A DNA stretch of 64,000 nucleotides from JANLYC01 sp963750495 (GTDB taxonomy: Bacteria; Actinomycetota; Actinomycetes; Propionibacteriales; Nocardioidaceae). The DNA lies in NCBI GenBank assembly GCA_963750495.1, contig CAVVQV010000003.1, forward strand, positions 62,001 through 126,000, read 5' to 3'. The notes below the pieces were generated by a model, which searched no databases, was not told the origin of the DNA, and worked only from the letters and a program-made list of their open reading frames with translations. Positions 31,755 to 41,026 of the stretch are shown piece by piece; the first letter of the stretch is position 1, and each line of letters starts with the position of its first letter. The position numbers and the translations under genes are program-made.

Positions 31755-33704
31755 TCAGGTGTTGAGCCAGCGGGTCCAGGCGTCGATCGTGTACGGGCGG
31801 CCGAGGAAGTCCTCGACCAGGTCGGCGGCGTCGCGTCGACCGCCGGCCGCCAGCACGCGGTCCCGGTAGCGCCTGGCCGTCCCGGGCTCGAACAGGTCGT
31901 CGGTGTCGAACGCCGAGAACAGGTCCTTCGCGATGACGAGGCTCCACATGTACGTGTAGTACCCGGACGTGTACCCCTCGAGGTGACCGAACGACGCGTG
32001 GAAATGCGTCCCGTCGACGAACGGGAAGACGTCGTACTCCGCCTGCAGCCGCTCCACGTACGCCGTCAGGTCGTCCACCTCGGCCAGGTCGGCCCGATGC
32101 AGGTAGTACGAGACCGCCGCGTAGAACATCTGGGTCCGGGCCCAGTAACCCTTCCCGAACTCGTTGGCGGCACGCATCTTCGCGACGAGCTCGACCGGGA
32201 TCGGCTCGCCCTCCGCGTCGACGGCGAACGTCCGGAGCACGTCGGCGTCCCACGCCCACTCCTCGAGCAGTTGCGACGGCGCCTCGACGAAGTCCCACTC
32301 GGTGGTCACCCCGGAGAACCGTGCCCACTCCTGCCGCCCTGCGATCACGTGGTGGATGAGGTGACCGAACTCGTGGAAGAGCGTCACCACGTCGCGATGC
32401 TCCATCAGTCCGCGCGGGAAGTTGCAGACCAGCACCCCCTCCGGCAGCTGATGACCGTTGACGCCCGGGGCGATGCTGAACTGCGCCGCGTGCTTGTACT
32501 TGCCCTCACGCGGGTGCAGGTCGAGGTAGATCCGCCCGATCCGCGTCCCGTCGAGCTCGACGTCGTACGCCGTCACCTCGTCATGCCAACGGGGCGCGTC
32601 CGGCACCGGCCGGTAGGTGAGACCGAACAGTCGACCGGTCACGTCGAGCAGGCCCTGGCGTACCCGCGTGAAGTCGAAGTAGGTCCGGACCGTGTGGGCG
32701 TCGACGTCGTACTCCTCGCGACGCAGCACCTCCGCGTAGTAGGTGCTGTCGACGCGGTCGATGCTCGTCGCGTCGGGGTGATCACGCCGCAGCCGGGCGA
32801 GCAGCCTGTCCCGATCGCGTTCGCCGGAGGCGGCGGCCGCGCCGGTGACCTCGTCGACGAATGCCGCGATCGCGTCCCCCGAGCCGATCATCTTGACCTC
32901 GGCGTCGAAGTCGGGCCAGCTCTTGAAACCGAGCAACGCGGCGTGTTCGGCGCGCAGCGTCAACAGCTCACGCAGCAGCCCGTCGTTGGCCGGCCAGCCA
33001 CGGTTGTGGAACGCCAACGTCATGGCGTGGCGCGCGGCACGGTCGTGGGCAAAGGTCAGCAGCGGGATCGCGTCGGGGTAGTCGGTCGTCACCTCGACCT
33101 GACCGTCTGCGCCGGCCGGATGAGTGGCTACGTAGTCCTCCGGGAGCCCGTCCAGCTGTGCGGGATCGAGCCGCACGCGGCGTACGTCGTCGCGGATGTT
33201 CTTGGCGAACTCCTGGCCGATCAGCGTCTCGCGTTCCGCGAGGTCACGAAGCCGCTGGCGTCGGTCGGCACCGAGCTCGACGCCGGCCCGTCGGAAGTCC
33301 CGCAGCGTGCGATCGAGGACGCGGCGGGCATCCTCGTCGAGCCCGGAATCGTCGAGACCTGCGAACAGGGCATACAGATCGGCATCGAGCGTGAGCTCCG
33401 TCGAGAGCTTGCGGGCCTCCTGCATGGCTTCCTCGGCCTGTGTGCGCAGCGACTCGTGCAGGAGGACGTTGCTCGTCACCGAGGACGCCGAGATCGCGTT
33501 CGTGAGCGCCATCGTGGCCAGGTTCCACTGCGCAAGCACCTCAGCGGCGGGCACGTCGCCGGACAGCGTGTGCAGGTCGTCGGCGAGCCGGCGTACGCGG
33601 TCGAGCTGGTCGTTACAGCGTTCGACCAGCCACGCGGGCCAGCCGTCGTCGTCGATCGGCAGGGCGAGTGGGGTCAGCTCAGCAGGGTCTGGCGCGTTGT
33701 TCAC
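31755..33704 (-). CDS. M3-family oligopeptidase (thimet/oligopeptidase-like)
   Basis: 649 aa, cytoplasmic zinc peptidase that degrades short peptides. Zinc motif HEFGH (TLFHEFGHLIHHVIAG) at about residues 428-440, with the downstream Glu in EWDFVEAPSQLLEEWAWD. C-terminal FHASFGHLEGYTSGYYTYMW is the substrate-binding region of the family. GTG start at 33704 is 6 bp after TAAGGT, so it is probably leaderless; there is no ribosome site. Confidence 0.93.
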   Translation of the reverse strand: MNNAPDPAELTPLALPIDDDGWPAWLVERCNDQLDRVRRLADDLHTLSGDVPAAEVLAQWNLATMALTNAISASSVTSNVLLHESLRTQAEEAMQEARKLSTELTLDADLYALFAGLDDSGLDEDARRVLDRTLRDFRRAGVELGADRRQRLRDLAERETLIGQEFAKNIRDDVRRVRLDPAQLDGLPEDYVATHPAGADGQVEVTTDYPDAIPLLTFAHDRAARHAMTLAFHNRGWPANDGLLRELLTLRAEHAALLGFKSWPDFDAEVKMIGSGDAIAAFVDEVTGAAAASGERDRDRLLARLRRDHPDATSIDRVDSTYYAEVLRREEYDVDAHTVRTYFDFTRVRQGLLDVTGRLFGLTYRPVPDAPRWHDEVTAYDVELDGTRIGRIYLDLHPREGKYKHAAQFSIAPGVNGHQLPEGVLVCNFPRGLMEHRDVVTLFHEFGHLIHHVIAGRQEWARFSGVTTEWDFVEAPSQLLEEWAWDADVLRTFAVDAEGEPIPVELVAKMRAANEFGKGYWARTQMFYAAVSYYLHRADLAEVDDLTAYVERLQAEYDVFPFVDGTHFHASFGHLEGYTSGYYTYMWSLVIAKDLFSAFDTDDLFEPGTARRYRDRVLAAGGRRDAADLVEDFLGRPYTIDAWTRWLNT

Positions 33705-33786
33705 CCGTGCACCTTAATGCGGCGCCGGGGCCAGCAGAGATCGAGCGGCTCAGCCGGCTCGGCCGGCTCGACCGACGGGCCCGGGG

Positions 33787-35010
33787 TCAGAGGCTGCGCC
33801 AGACGGCTTCGTTGACGACGGCGTTGGCGGCCAGACCGTTCGCCTTCTTCAGCGCGATCACCGCGGCCGCCGTATGACGACCCAGCATCCCGTTGCGGTC
33901 GGTGTCCGGCAGCTTCAGCGCCACCTGGAGCGCGTACACCGCCCGGCCCACGCTCCCGTGGTGCAGGAGGATCTTCGCTGCGTTCGCGCGGCCCCACTGC
34001 TTGGCCTCCCGGGGAGTCCAGTTCGGGGCTGTCAGCCGTTGCGAGGACGGTGCCAGGCTGGCCCAGGTGGGCTTGTCGAGCGATCCGGTGCGGGGCAGGT
34101 CGTGCGCGGCCTGGTAGCGCAGTACCGCCGAGCGCGTGCTTGCCCCGAAGGTGCTCGTCACCGGTTGGTTCAGGAGCCGTTGCCCCTTGCGCACCGCGTC
34201 GCCCGAGCTGCCGAGCCACTGCAGCGGCAACCGAGCCAGTCGGGGGGCGGTGACCGGTGTCGGGCACGGTGTCAGTCGCGGCTTGGCCGTCGGCGAGACG
34301 GCGGGCTGCCCGCGGAAGACCTGGCAGGTGCCGTAGTCGACCTTCCACGCGTGGCCGGTCCAGAACGAGGTGTGGGCGCGGGCACCGTTCCACGAGAGCG
34401 AGATGTGGATGTGACTCGTGTGCGGGTCTGAACCCGTGTACCGCTGCCAGCTCCCGCGGTAGGCAGCCCACGACTTGTGGTTGTAGATGACGTACATGAT
34501 GCCGAGCCGGCGAGCCATCTCGCCGGGCTCGCCACTCGGCCCGGGGCCGGTGATCCAGGCGAGGAAGTCCGCGGCGGCGTGCTTGTCGGCCCGGTTGTGC
34601 ACGTTGAGCATCCAGTCCCAGGCGCGGCCGTCCTTGTGCTCTGACGTGCTGCCGGAGGTGCAGGCGCGCGGGGTCGCCGGGCTGCTCCCGCCCCGGTGGT
34701 ACGTCGCCAGGGCGAGGTCCCGCAGCTTCACGATCCCGCGCGACGGCGTGGCCACACAGGCCTGCTGCATCTGGTAGGTCGCCGGGTCGTCCAGCGCCCC
34801 CCGCCACTTCCGGGGCGACGTCATGCCCTTCGGATGGCGCGGAAACGACACCGGCGGCGACATCGCCTTCGAGCCGGCGTAGGTCGTCGTGCCGGACTGG
34901 TGGCCAGACGTGCCGAGGGCCGTGGACATCGCGGGAGCAAGAGCGAGGAGCAGGGTGGCGGCGATGCCGATCGTGGTGACGCGAGCGGCGGAGGACGTGG
35001 AGCTGGGCAT
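33787..35010 (-). CDS. Secreted M15-like/ARB_07466-type wall protein with peptidoglycan-binding domains
   Basis: 407 aa, ATG 35010. Signal peptide about 1-32 (TTIGIAATLLLALAPAMSTA). Residues about 60-215 contain TSEHKDGRAWDWMLNV and PHTSHIHISLSWNG, equivalent to the SxHxxGxAxD and HxH zinc motifs of M15/VanY-like peptidases, as in the ARB_07466 C-terminal domain. Two PG_binding_1-like repeats follow (VRKGQRLLNQPVTSTFGAST; VYALQVALKLPDTDRNGMLG). It should act in or on the cell wall. Peptidase activity is inferred from motif conservation only. Confidence 0.75.
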   Translation of the reverse strand: MPSSTSSAARVTTIGIAATLLLALAPAMSTALGTSGHQSGTTTYAGSKAMSPPVSFPRHPKGMTSPRKWRGALDDPATYQMQQACVATPSRGIVKLRDLALATYHRGGSSPATPRACTSGSTSEHKDGRAWDWMLNVHNRADKHAAADFLAWITGPGPSGEPGEMARRLGIMYVIYNHKSWAAYRGSWQRYTGSDPHTSHIHISLSWNGARAHTSFWTGHAWKVDYGTCQVFRGQPAVSPTAKPRLTPCPTPVTAPRLARLPLQWLGSSGDAVRKGQRLLNQPVTSTFGASTRSAVLRYQAAHDLPRTGSLDKPTWASLAPSSQRLTAPNWTPREAKQWGRANAAKILLHHGSVGRAVYALQVALKLPDTDRNGMLGRHTAAAVIALKKANGLAANAVVNEAVWRSL

Positions 35011-35310
35011 CGGGTGGGGCCTCAGTGGGTGCGGGAACAGGATGACGTTGAGCAACGAACCTAATACGGATAGTGATGAGAGTCGGGAGTCAGCCGCTGA
35101 GGCCGACCGAACGACCGAGCCAGACCCAACCGAACGGACGAGGATGTGGACGCGGGGCCGGATCGGCGCGAGCTGGTGATGACTCCACGTGGATCGACAA
35201 CATCACCGCTGTGTCAACGCGTGGTCACCGTCCGTCGAAGGTCGCGGCGTGGGGTGGCATGAGTTTCCGGATGCCCTACGGACCGCCGGATGCTTTGGCA
35301 TAGTCGGCTC
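35011..35310. other. Divergent intergenic region
   Basis: 300 bp between the wall-protein gene (minus) and the GGDEF gene (plus). The only element I can support is CATAGT at 35299-35304, 6 bp before GTG 35311. No palindromic element, hairpin or small gene was recognised. Confidence 0.5.
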
Positions 35311-36288
35311 GTGACAACCGGACAGTCGGGCGATCCGTTCGTCTCAGCCGGGACGTTTTCCCGGGCGGGCACGGATCTGTTCCGTCGCGCGTCCGAACGT
35401 GTGGTGGCTGAGCTCAGCCGGCGTACGACAGACATGACCTGGTCGGTGTCGCGGGTCGAGTCCGGGCACCAGGTCCACTTGCACGTCAAGGGCGCGCTGA
35501 TCGCCGCCGGTGAGACGGTGCCGTGGGACGGCAGCCTCTGCCGGCGCATGGTCGAGGGTGGTGCGGCCGTCGTCGCGGACACGCTCGTCGATCCGGCGTA
35601 CGCCGACCACCCGGCATCCAGCCGCTTCCGCGGCTTCGCCGGGATGCCGATTCGCGGCGACGACGGCTCGCCGTTCGGCATGCTGTGCGGAGTCACGTCC
35701 GAGCCGTTCACCGGAGACCTCGGCGTCGACGAACGAGAGCTCGAGCTGCTGACGGGACTGCTCGCCGATGTGCTCGACGGTGCCCGGCTGAGCGACTCGG
35801 CCCATGCCGCCGAGCGATCGGCCCTGGTGCTGGCCCAGACCGACCACCTCACCGGACTGGTCAACCGACGTGGCTGGGACCTGGCCATCGAGCAGGCGCG
35901 CGAGAGCCTGGAGAGCTACGGCGACCACATGTCGGCGGTCATCGTCGACCTCGACGACTTCAAGGCGGTCAACGACAGGGAGGGTCACCAGGCAGGGGAC
36001 GAGCAGCTGCGGCTCGCCGGCCGCATCCTCGCCGGCCTCGTCCGCCGCGACGACGTCGTGGCCCGCATCGGCGGTGACGAGTTCGCGCTGCTGCTCGTCA
36101 ACTGTTCCGAGACCGAGGCTGACCATCGGGAGGCAGACATCTTCGACGGCCTGAACGCCCAGGGCGTGGCTGCGTCGACCGGCCACGCGACCGCCACGAC
36201 GGCCGCGGAGTTCGACACCTTGATCGCCATGGCCGACCAGGCGATGTACCGCGCCAAGACCGCGCGGCGCAGCGTCGTCACCCCCTGA
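35311..36288 (+). CDS. GAF-GGDEF diguanylate cyclase
   Basis: 325 aa, cytoplasmic. Residues about 20-150 are a GAF-like sensor (SRVESGHQVHLHVKGALIAA, then GFAGMPIRGDDGSPFGMLCG). Residues about 165-320 are a GGDEF domain with the intact motif GGDEF at residues 254-258 and an inhibitory I-site RRDD five residues before it, so it should make c-di-GMP with product feedback. Start GTG 35311 preferred over ATG 35290 because CATAGT lies 6 bp before it; both are in frame. No EAL domain is fused. Confidence 0.88.
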   Translation: MTTGQSGDPFVSAGTFSRAGTDLFRRASERVVAELSRRTTDMTWSVSRVESGHQVHLHVKGALIAAGETVPWDGSLCRRMVEGGAAVVADTLVDPAYADHPASSRFRGFAGMPIRGDDGSPFGMLCGVTSEPFTGDLGVDERELELLTGLLADVLDGARLSDSAHAAERSALVLAQTDHLTGLVNRRGWDLAIEQARESLESYGDHMSAVIVDLDDFKAVNDREGHQAGDEQLRLAGRILAGLVRRDDVVARIGGDEFALLLVNCSETEADHREADIFDGLNAQGVAASTGHATATTAAEFDTLIAMADQAMYRAKTARRSVVTP

Positions 36289-36358
36289 CCGACCCGGCTC
36301 GAGGTCCGACCTGCGCCAGCAAGGCCTGCGAGTTGGTGCTGCAGGGGAGGATGGCTCT

Positions 36359-37159
36359 GTGCTCGGTTACCTCTCGCCCGTCCGTCGACGCTTCGTGCTC
36401 GTGGTGGTGACGCTACTGGCGCTGACCCTGGTCGTCGTCGTGGTGCTGGTACTGCGCTCGCGCCCCGCGGAGGTCACTCCGGTCGCTCAGGACCGACCCG
36501 GTCCCGTCCTCCTCGTGCCTGGGTACGGCGGCTCGACGACCTCGCTGGACGACCTGGCCGCAGCGCTGCGAAACGCCGGGCGGGAAGTCTTCGTCGTCCG
36601 GTTGCCCGACAACGGGACGGGCGACCTCCAGGAGCAGGCGCAGGTGCTCGGTGACGCGGCGCGCGCGGCGATCCGCCGCACCGGGTCTCCTTCCGTTGAC
36701 GTCGTGGGTTACTCCGCGGGTGGGGTCGTCGCCCGGGTGTGGGTGCGTGACGACGGTGGTGGCGACCTCGCGCGTCGCGTCGTGAGCCTCGGCTCGCCGC
36801 AACACGGCACCGACGTGGCTGCCCTCGCGACGGACCTCGCGTCGGAGGGGTGTCCGGTCGCCTGCCGGCAGCTGGCTACCGACAGCGACCTGCTACGCGG
36901 CATGAACGCCGGAGACGAGACGCCACCAGGGCCGCTCTTCGTGTCGATCTGGACCACCGACGACAAGACCGTCGTACCGCCGGAGTCGGCGACTCTGGCC
37001 GGGGCGCTGAACGTGTCGCTCCAGTCCGTTTGCCCGTCAGCCCACGTCAGTCATGGGCGCTTGCCGAGCGATCCAACGGTGATCGCCATGACCCTCGACA
37101 TGCTCGCAGTCCAGCCGCCGGTCCGACCAGGCAGCGGTGTTTGCTCCGTCAGTCCTTGA
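36359..37159 (+). CDS. Membrane-anchored alpha/beta hydrolase, lipase class 2-like
   Basis: 266 aa, GTG 36359 with GGGAGG 9 bp upstream. An N-terminal helix (RRRFVLVVVTLLALTLVVVV) anchors or exports it; the rest lies outside the membrane. Motifs: VLLVPGYGGSTTSLDDLAAA, nucleophile elbow VVGYSAGGVVARVW (Ser about 120), and a late Asp (TTDDKTVVPPESA) and His (AHVSHGRLPSD). These complete the triad of triacylglycerol-lipase/EstA-type enzymes. Two Cys pairs suggest disulfides. Its last 11 bp overlap the convergent ABC permease gene. Confidence 0.82.
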   Translation: MLGYLSPVRRRFVLVVVTLLALTLVVVVVLVLRSRPAEVTPVAQDRPGPVLLVPGYGGSTTSLDDLAAALRNAGREVFVVRLPDNGTGDLQEQAQVLGDAARAAIRRTGSPSVDVVGYSAGGVVARVWVRDDGGGDLARRVVSLGSPQHGTDVAALATDLASEGCPVACRQLATDSDLLRGMNAGDETPPGPLFVSIWTTDDKTVVPPESATLAGALNVSLQSVCPSAHVSHGRLPSDPTVIAMTLDMLAVQPPVRPGSGVCSVSP

Positions 37160-37961
37160 TGTCCTTGGTGGCAAAGTTGGCCCAACCGGCGGCCAGGAAC
37201 ACGGCGACGTAGATGAGCTGCAGACCCGTTCCGCGAGTCACGTTCCGCCACAGGATCGGATCGCGGAACAGATCGACGAACGACAGCCAGTAGCGGGTCG
37301 GGAGATACGGGTACAGCGCGGTAGCAGCGTCCAGGGTGAGGAGCAGGGTCGAGGCGATGAGCACGCCGATCGTGCCCAGCGCCGCAGCCAACGGCGTCTC
37401 GACCACGGTCGAGAGGAACAGGGCGATCGCGGCCACCCCCAGCATCGAGAGCATCGCGTAGGCCAGCGCCAGGCCGGTACGAACGATCACCTGCTGGGTC
37501 GTGAGCGAAGACCCCGAGACGGTGACGGTGGCGGCACCCTGCTGGTCGCCGAGCAGCAGCACGCCCAGCACGTACGCCGTGACTGCCACCACGAGCACGG
37601 TGAGGATCACGAACGTCATGATGCTGATCAGCTTCGCCACGAGCAGGCGGGTGCGGCCGACCGGCCGGATCAGCACGTAGCGGAGGGTTCCCGACTGCGC
37701 CTCGCCGGCGATGGCCTCACCGGCGACGACGGCGACGGCCGCCGGTAGGAACAGGGGCAGCACGATCGCCACAGCGGCCAACGGGTACAGCGTTCCGTCC
37801 GTCAGGACCGCAGACAGGAAGGCCGGACCGGTTCCCGGTCGGGGACCGAGGTCCGTGATCGACAGCAGTACTGCGACCAACGTCGGCAGGGCGTCGATGA
37901 GCGCGATAGTGATCCAGGTGCGTCGACTGTGGAGGAGCTTGCGCAGCTCGACCCCGATCAC
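37149..37961 (-). CDS. ABC-2-type transporter permease
   Basis: 270 aa, GTG 37961 overlapping the ATPase stop by 4 bp (GTGA). About six membrane helices; the first lies at residues 16-36 (TWITIALIDALPTLVAVLLS). The cytosolic loop EAQSGTLRYVLIRPVGRTRL is the ABC-2 coupling motif. It forms a transporter with the protein coded at 37958 and the secreted protein at 38863. The substrate is unknown; such modules commonly give drug or antibiotic resistance, but nothing here proves that. Confidence 0.85.
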   Translation of the reverse strand: MIGVELRKLLHSRRTWITIALIDALPTLVAVLLSITDLGPRPGTGPAFLSAVLTDGTLYPLAAVAIVLPLFLPAAVAVVAGEAIAGEAQSGTLRYVLIRPVGRTRLLVAKLISIMTFVILTVLVVAVTAYVLGVLLLGDQQGAATVTVSGSSLTTQQVIVRTGLALAYAMLSMLGVAAIALFLSTVVETPLAAALGTIGVLIASTLLLTLDAATALYPYLPTRYWLSFVDLFRDPILWRNVTRGTGLQLIYVAVFLAAGWANFATKDIKD

Positions 37962-38866
37962 GGTCGCACGATCCGGTCCGAGCCAGGCTCGGTGGCGGCC
38001 AGCACCACGTCCTCGAGCGTATGACGTTCCGGCGCGAGCTCGACGACTCTCACACCGGCAGAGACAAGGCGGGCGTTCAAAGCAGCCGGGTCGTCGACGC
38101 GGATCAGCAGGCTGTCTGCGTCGAAGTGCTCGACCTGTCCGTCGAGCAGGGCGCGGGCGCTCGCGACGTCTGGCGTACGCACGAACAACCTCCCCGTCGG
38201 CTGCTGGAGCAGGTCGAGGTCATCCTGGATGACGAGTCGCCCGCGGTCCAGGACGCCGACCCGCGTGCACAGCTGCTCGACCTCGGCGAGCAGGTGGCTG
38301 GACAGGAAGATCGTGGTGCCGGACGCGTGCAGGGTCTGCAGCAGATGGCGGATCTCGCGGATGCCCTGCGGGTCGAGGCCGTTCGTCGGCTCGTCGAGGA
38401 TGAGCAGTCGCGGCTTGCGCAACAAGGCACCCGCAAGCCCCAGCCGCTGTCGCATGCCCAACGAGTACGCCCTGACCGGGCGCCGGTCGACGCCGCCCAG
38501 GCCGACCTCCTCGAGAGCCGCGTCGACACGGCCGGCTCGTGTCGCGCGTGGGGCTCCCGCTCCCATCGCGTCGAACAACGCGAGGTTGGCGCGGCCGGAC
38601 AGATGCCCGTACGCCGCCGGGCCCTCGACGAGAGCACCCACCTGGCCGAGCACGGTCTTCGCCGACTTAGGCATGGGCTGGTCGAGCACACGAATGTCCC
38701 CCGACGTGGCGAGCACGAGCCCGAGCAGCATCCGGACCGTCGTGGTCTTGCCGGAGCCGTTGGCACCGAGGAACCCGTAGATGTCACCTTCGCGGACGTC
38801 GAGATCGAGCCGGTCGACAGCGAGGATGGAGCCGAACCGCTTGGTCAGCCCGCGCGTCGTGATCAT
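37958..38866 (-). CDS. ABC transporter ATP-binding protein
   Basis: 302 aa. Walker A GANGSGKTTTVRMLLGLV, signature YSLGMRQRLGLAGALLRKPR (LSGGQ variant SLGM), Walker B LLILDEPTNGLDPQGI, H-loop TTIFLSSHLLAEVEQL. C-terminal domain about 215-300 is regulatory (RALLDGQVEHFDADSLLIRV). The middle gene of a three-gene operon with 4-bp overlaps on both sides. It is paralogous to the ATPase at 50423-51385. Confidence 0.93.
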   Translation of the reverse strand: MITTRGLTKRFGSILAVDRLDLDVREGDIYGFLGANGSGKTTTVRMLLGLVLATSGDIRVLDQPMPKSAKTVLGQVGALVEGPAAYGHLSGRANLALFDAMGAGAPRATRAGRVDAALEEVGLGGVDRRPVRAYSLGMRQRLGLAGALLRKPRLLILDEPTNGLDPQGIREIRHLLQTLHASGTTIFLSSHLLAEVEQLCTRVGVLDRGRLVIQDDLDLLQQPTGRLFVRTPDVASARALLDGQVEHFDADSLLIRVDDPAALNARLVSAGVRVVELAPERHTLEDVVLAATEPGSDRIVRP

Positions 38867-39969
38867 GAGGGAGGCTCGGGCAGGGGGCGCGCGCCGCTCG
38901 CGAGCTCCCGCGCAGCCGTGATCAAGGTGGACTCGGTGACTGTCCCGGCGAGCAGCCAGCCGCCGTCGAAGTCCTGGCGCTGGGTGAGCAGCACGCCGAG
39001 TGGTCCGACGGCCAGGATGTCGCCCTCATCGATCAGTCGCACGCCGGGGGTCCGCTCCAGCTGCGCCCGCAGTGGCTCGGCCGCGCGGTCCCACAAGGGG
39101 ATCGCGAGGAGCTGGGTGACCCCGCTGCCGTACACGCCGACAGCACGGAGTCGCACGTTGGATGACTGCGAGAGCCCCGCCAGCGTGCGAGGTGGTGCGA
39201 CCGGTGCGTAGTGGTTCGCCGCGTCGGCGATGTCGACGATGCCGTCGTAGGAGAGCCGCGCCCCGGTCGGAGGGACGAATGCCGTCGCCGTCGCCGCAGG
39301 TGTGCCTGACGAGAACGACATGAACTCGGACGTGAACGACGCAGACGTGGACCCGCGCGCGAAGACCTCGACCCGCAGCGGTATGCCCGTCGCCGGATCG
39401 GCCCACAGGTCGACGTGGTCGACGCTCGACTGTGGTGCCGCGGGCGACAGTCTCAAGCCCGGCGCGTCCTGCCCGGCCACTCGGCGACTCGGCAGTCGGC
39501 TGATCTCTGCCGCGTTGGCGTCCTGGAGCAGCCGCCGACTCACTTCCGGCGGAAGCAGGTCTGCGGTGCGGGGCAACCGGATGGCGGGGTCTCGACTGAC
39601 CGTGACGGAAGACTTCTCGTAGTTCCACTCCACGGTCCGGTCACCCTGGTGGATCAGGTCGTTCTCGCCGGTGGCCAGCAGCTTGTCCACCCGCCAGTCG
39701 ACCGCGCTGCGCCACCACACGCGCATACGCGTCCGCTCCCCGAAAAGGGTGCCGATGTCGGTGAATCGGTCCGCGACAGGAAGTTGCAGGGTGCCTAGTG
39801 ACTCGACGTACCCGGAGTAGGCGTGGTCCCGCGAGGTCTGGACACGATGAAGCAGCGCCGTCGCTGACACGGAGCTGTCGCCCACCGGGATCGCCCGCAC
39901 CCCGAGCGGGACACCGATCAGCAAGGCAACGCCGATGGCGACCAGGCACCATCGACGGGCTGGGGTCAT
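38863..39969 (-). CDS. Secreted/anchored LolA-MucB-like protein of ABC operon
   Basis: 368 aa. Start ATG 39969; TACGCT lies 5 bp before it. Signal or anchor helix residues 5-26 (RRWCLVAIGVALLIGVPLGV). The extracellular part has features of the LolA/LppX/RseB-like fold (HAYSGYVESLGTLQLPVADR, then HVDLWADPATGIPLRVEVFA). In this position it may capture a lipid or peptide handed over by the ABC transporter, or sense envelope stress. It starts the operon and its stop overlaps the ATPase start by 4 bp (ATGA). Confidence 0.7.
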   Translation of the reverse strand: MTPARRWCLVAIGVALLIGVPLGVRAIPVGDSSVSATALLHRVQTSRDHAYSGYVESLGTLQLPVADRFTDIGTLFGERTRMRVWWRSAVDWRVDKLLATGENDLIHQGDRTVEWNYEKSSVTVSRDPAIRLPRTADLLPPEVSRRLLQDANAAEISRLPSRRVAGQDAPGLRLSPAAPQSSVDHVDLWADPATGIPLRVEVFARGSTSASFTSEFMSFSSGTPAATATAFVPPTGARLSYDGIVDIADAANHYAPVAPPRTLAGLSQSSNVRLRAVGVYGSGVTQLLAIPLWDRAAEPLRAQLERTPGVRLIDEGDILAVGPLGVLLTQRQDFDGGWLLAGTVTESTLITAARELASGARPLPEPPS

Positions 39970-40045
39970 ACCTCAGCGTACGTCCGTGACGGACGGCCTC
40001 CAACGTGTACTGATGGGCAGTGGCCGCCCGATCACGGCGCTCAGG

Positions 40046-40261
40046 TCACTTGGAGGGCTGTGGCGTCTTGCACTCGATTTTGGGGTTGACGCCGACGTAG
40101 TTGAGCGGGCCGGCGATGACCGTCAGGCTCGTGTCGCCGAACGTCTTGCAGTTGACGTCGCGGTCGCTGCCGAAGTAGCCCCGCTGGAAGGCGGCGAGCA
40201 GCCCGATCACCAGCCAGACCACCACGATCAGACTGACCAAACCACTGGCTCTCGACCTCAT
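40046..40261 (-). CDS. Small single-pass membrane protein, unnamed
   Basis: 71 aa with a very good ribosome site (GGAGG 4 bp before ATG 40261). One N-terminal helix (GLVSLIVVVWLVIGLLAAFQ), then an external part with two Cys (DVNCKTFGDTSLTVIAGPLN, NPKIECKTPQPS) that can form a disulfide. Conserved in many actinobacterial genomes as a hypothetical protein. Function unknown. Confidence 0.8.
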   Translation of the reverse strand: MRSRASGLVSLIVVVWLVIGLLAAFQRGYFGSDRDVNCKTFGDTSLTVIAGPLNYVGVNPKIECKTPQPSK

Positions 40262-40387
40262 GTTGCCTCCTGGTGCCTTCGGTGCGGAAGGCTCTCGATG
40301 CGTGTCGCCGGACCGCTCTTCAGCCGCGGCTGCGCCAAACCCTATGACACCTGGCGGGACGCGCAACTCGAGCCGTATGCTCCGCCG

Positions 40388-41026
40388 ATGGACCTGACGA
40401 GGCTGACACGCCTGCCCGAGATGGCCTCGCAGGACCGGGCTGTCCTGGACGCTTTGCTCGACGAGGCGCTGGTCTGCCACGTCGGTCTCGTCGTCGACGG
40501 CCATCCGGTCGTGATCCCGACGGCGGTCGCGCGTGATGGGGACCGACTGTTGTTGCACGGCTCGACGGGGTCCGGCTGGATGCGGGCGGTTGCCGCCGGT
40601 GCTCCCGTGTCGGTCGCCGTCACGGAGGTCGACGGCCTCGTCGTCGCCCGCTCGGCCTTCGAGTCGTCCATGTTGTATCGCAGCGCGGTCTTCTTCGGCG
40701 TCTGTTCGGTCCTGGAGGGTGATGAGAAGCGACGTGCGTTGGACGTGCTGACGGACTCGTTGATCGCGGGACGCGTCGCCGAGGTTCGCGAGCCGACGGC
40801 GAAGGAGCTGGCGGCGACGTTGGTGCTCGCACTACCCCTCGAGCGCTGGTCGCTGAAGATCTCCGACGACTGGCCGGAGGACCCGCCAGAAGACATCGAT
40901 GGGCCGGCGTGGGCGGGGCTGGTCCCGCTCCAGCGGTCGTACGGGGCTCCGCGGCCTGCCCCTGATCTGCGTACCGGAATCGACATCCCCCCGTCAGTGC
41001 GGTCACGGTCTGCTAGTCGCCCCTGA
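40388..41026 (+). CDS. Pyridoxamine-5'-phosphate-oxidase-family (split-barrel) flavoprotein
   Basis: 212 aa, ATG 40388 with TATGCT at 40376-40381 6 bp upstream (leaderless). The split-barrel core LLDEALVCHVGLVVDGHPVV, LLLHGSTGSGWMRAVAAGAP and ESSMLYRSAVFFGVCSVLEG binds FMN, F420 or heme in relatives. Later LPLERWSLKISDDWPEDPPE is typical of this subgroup. The reaction is not assigned. Overlaps the convergent SDR gene by 14 bp. Confidence 0.85.
   Translation: MDLTRLTRLPEMASQDRAVLDALLDEALVCHVGLVVDGHPVVIPTAVARDGDRLLLHGSTGSGWMRAVAAGAPVSVAVTEVDGLVVARSAFESSMLYRSAVFFGVCSVLEGDEKRRALDVLTDSLIAGRVAEVREPTAKELAATLVLALPLERWSLKISDDWPEDPPEDIDGPAWAGLVPLQRSYGAPRPAPDLRTGIDIPPSVRSRSASRP

Noticed and set aside
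31683..33815. 710-codon plus-strand frame
   Set aside because: It lies antisense to the M3 peptidase, has no recognisable motif and an Arg/Val-rich composition typical of a shadow frame in high-GC DNA.
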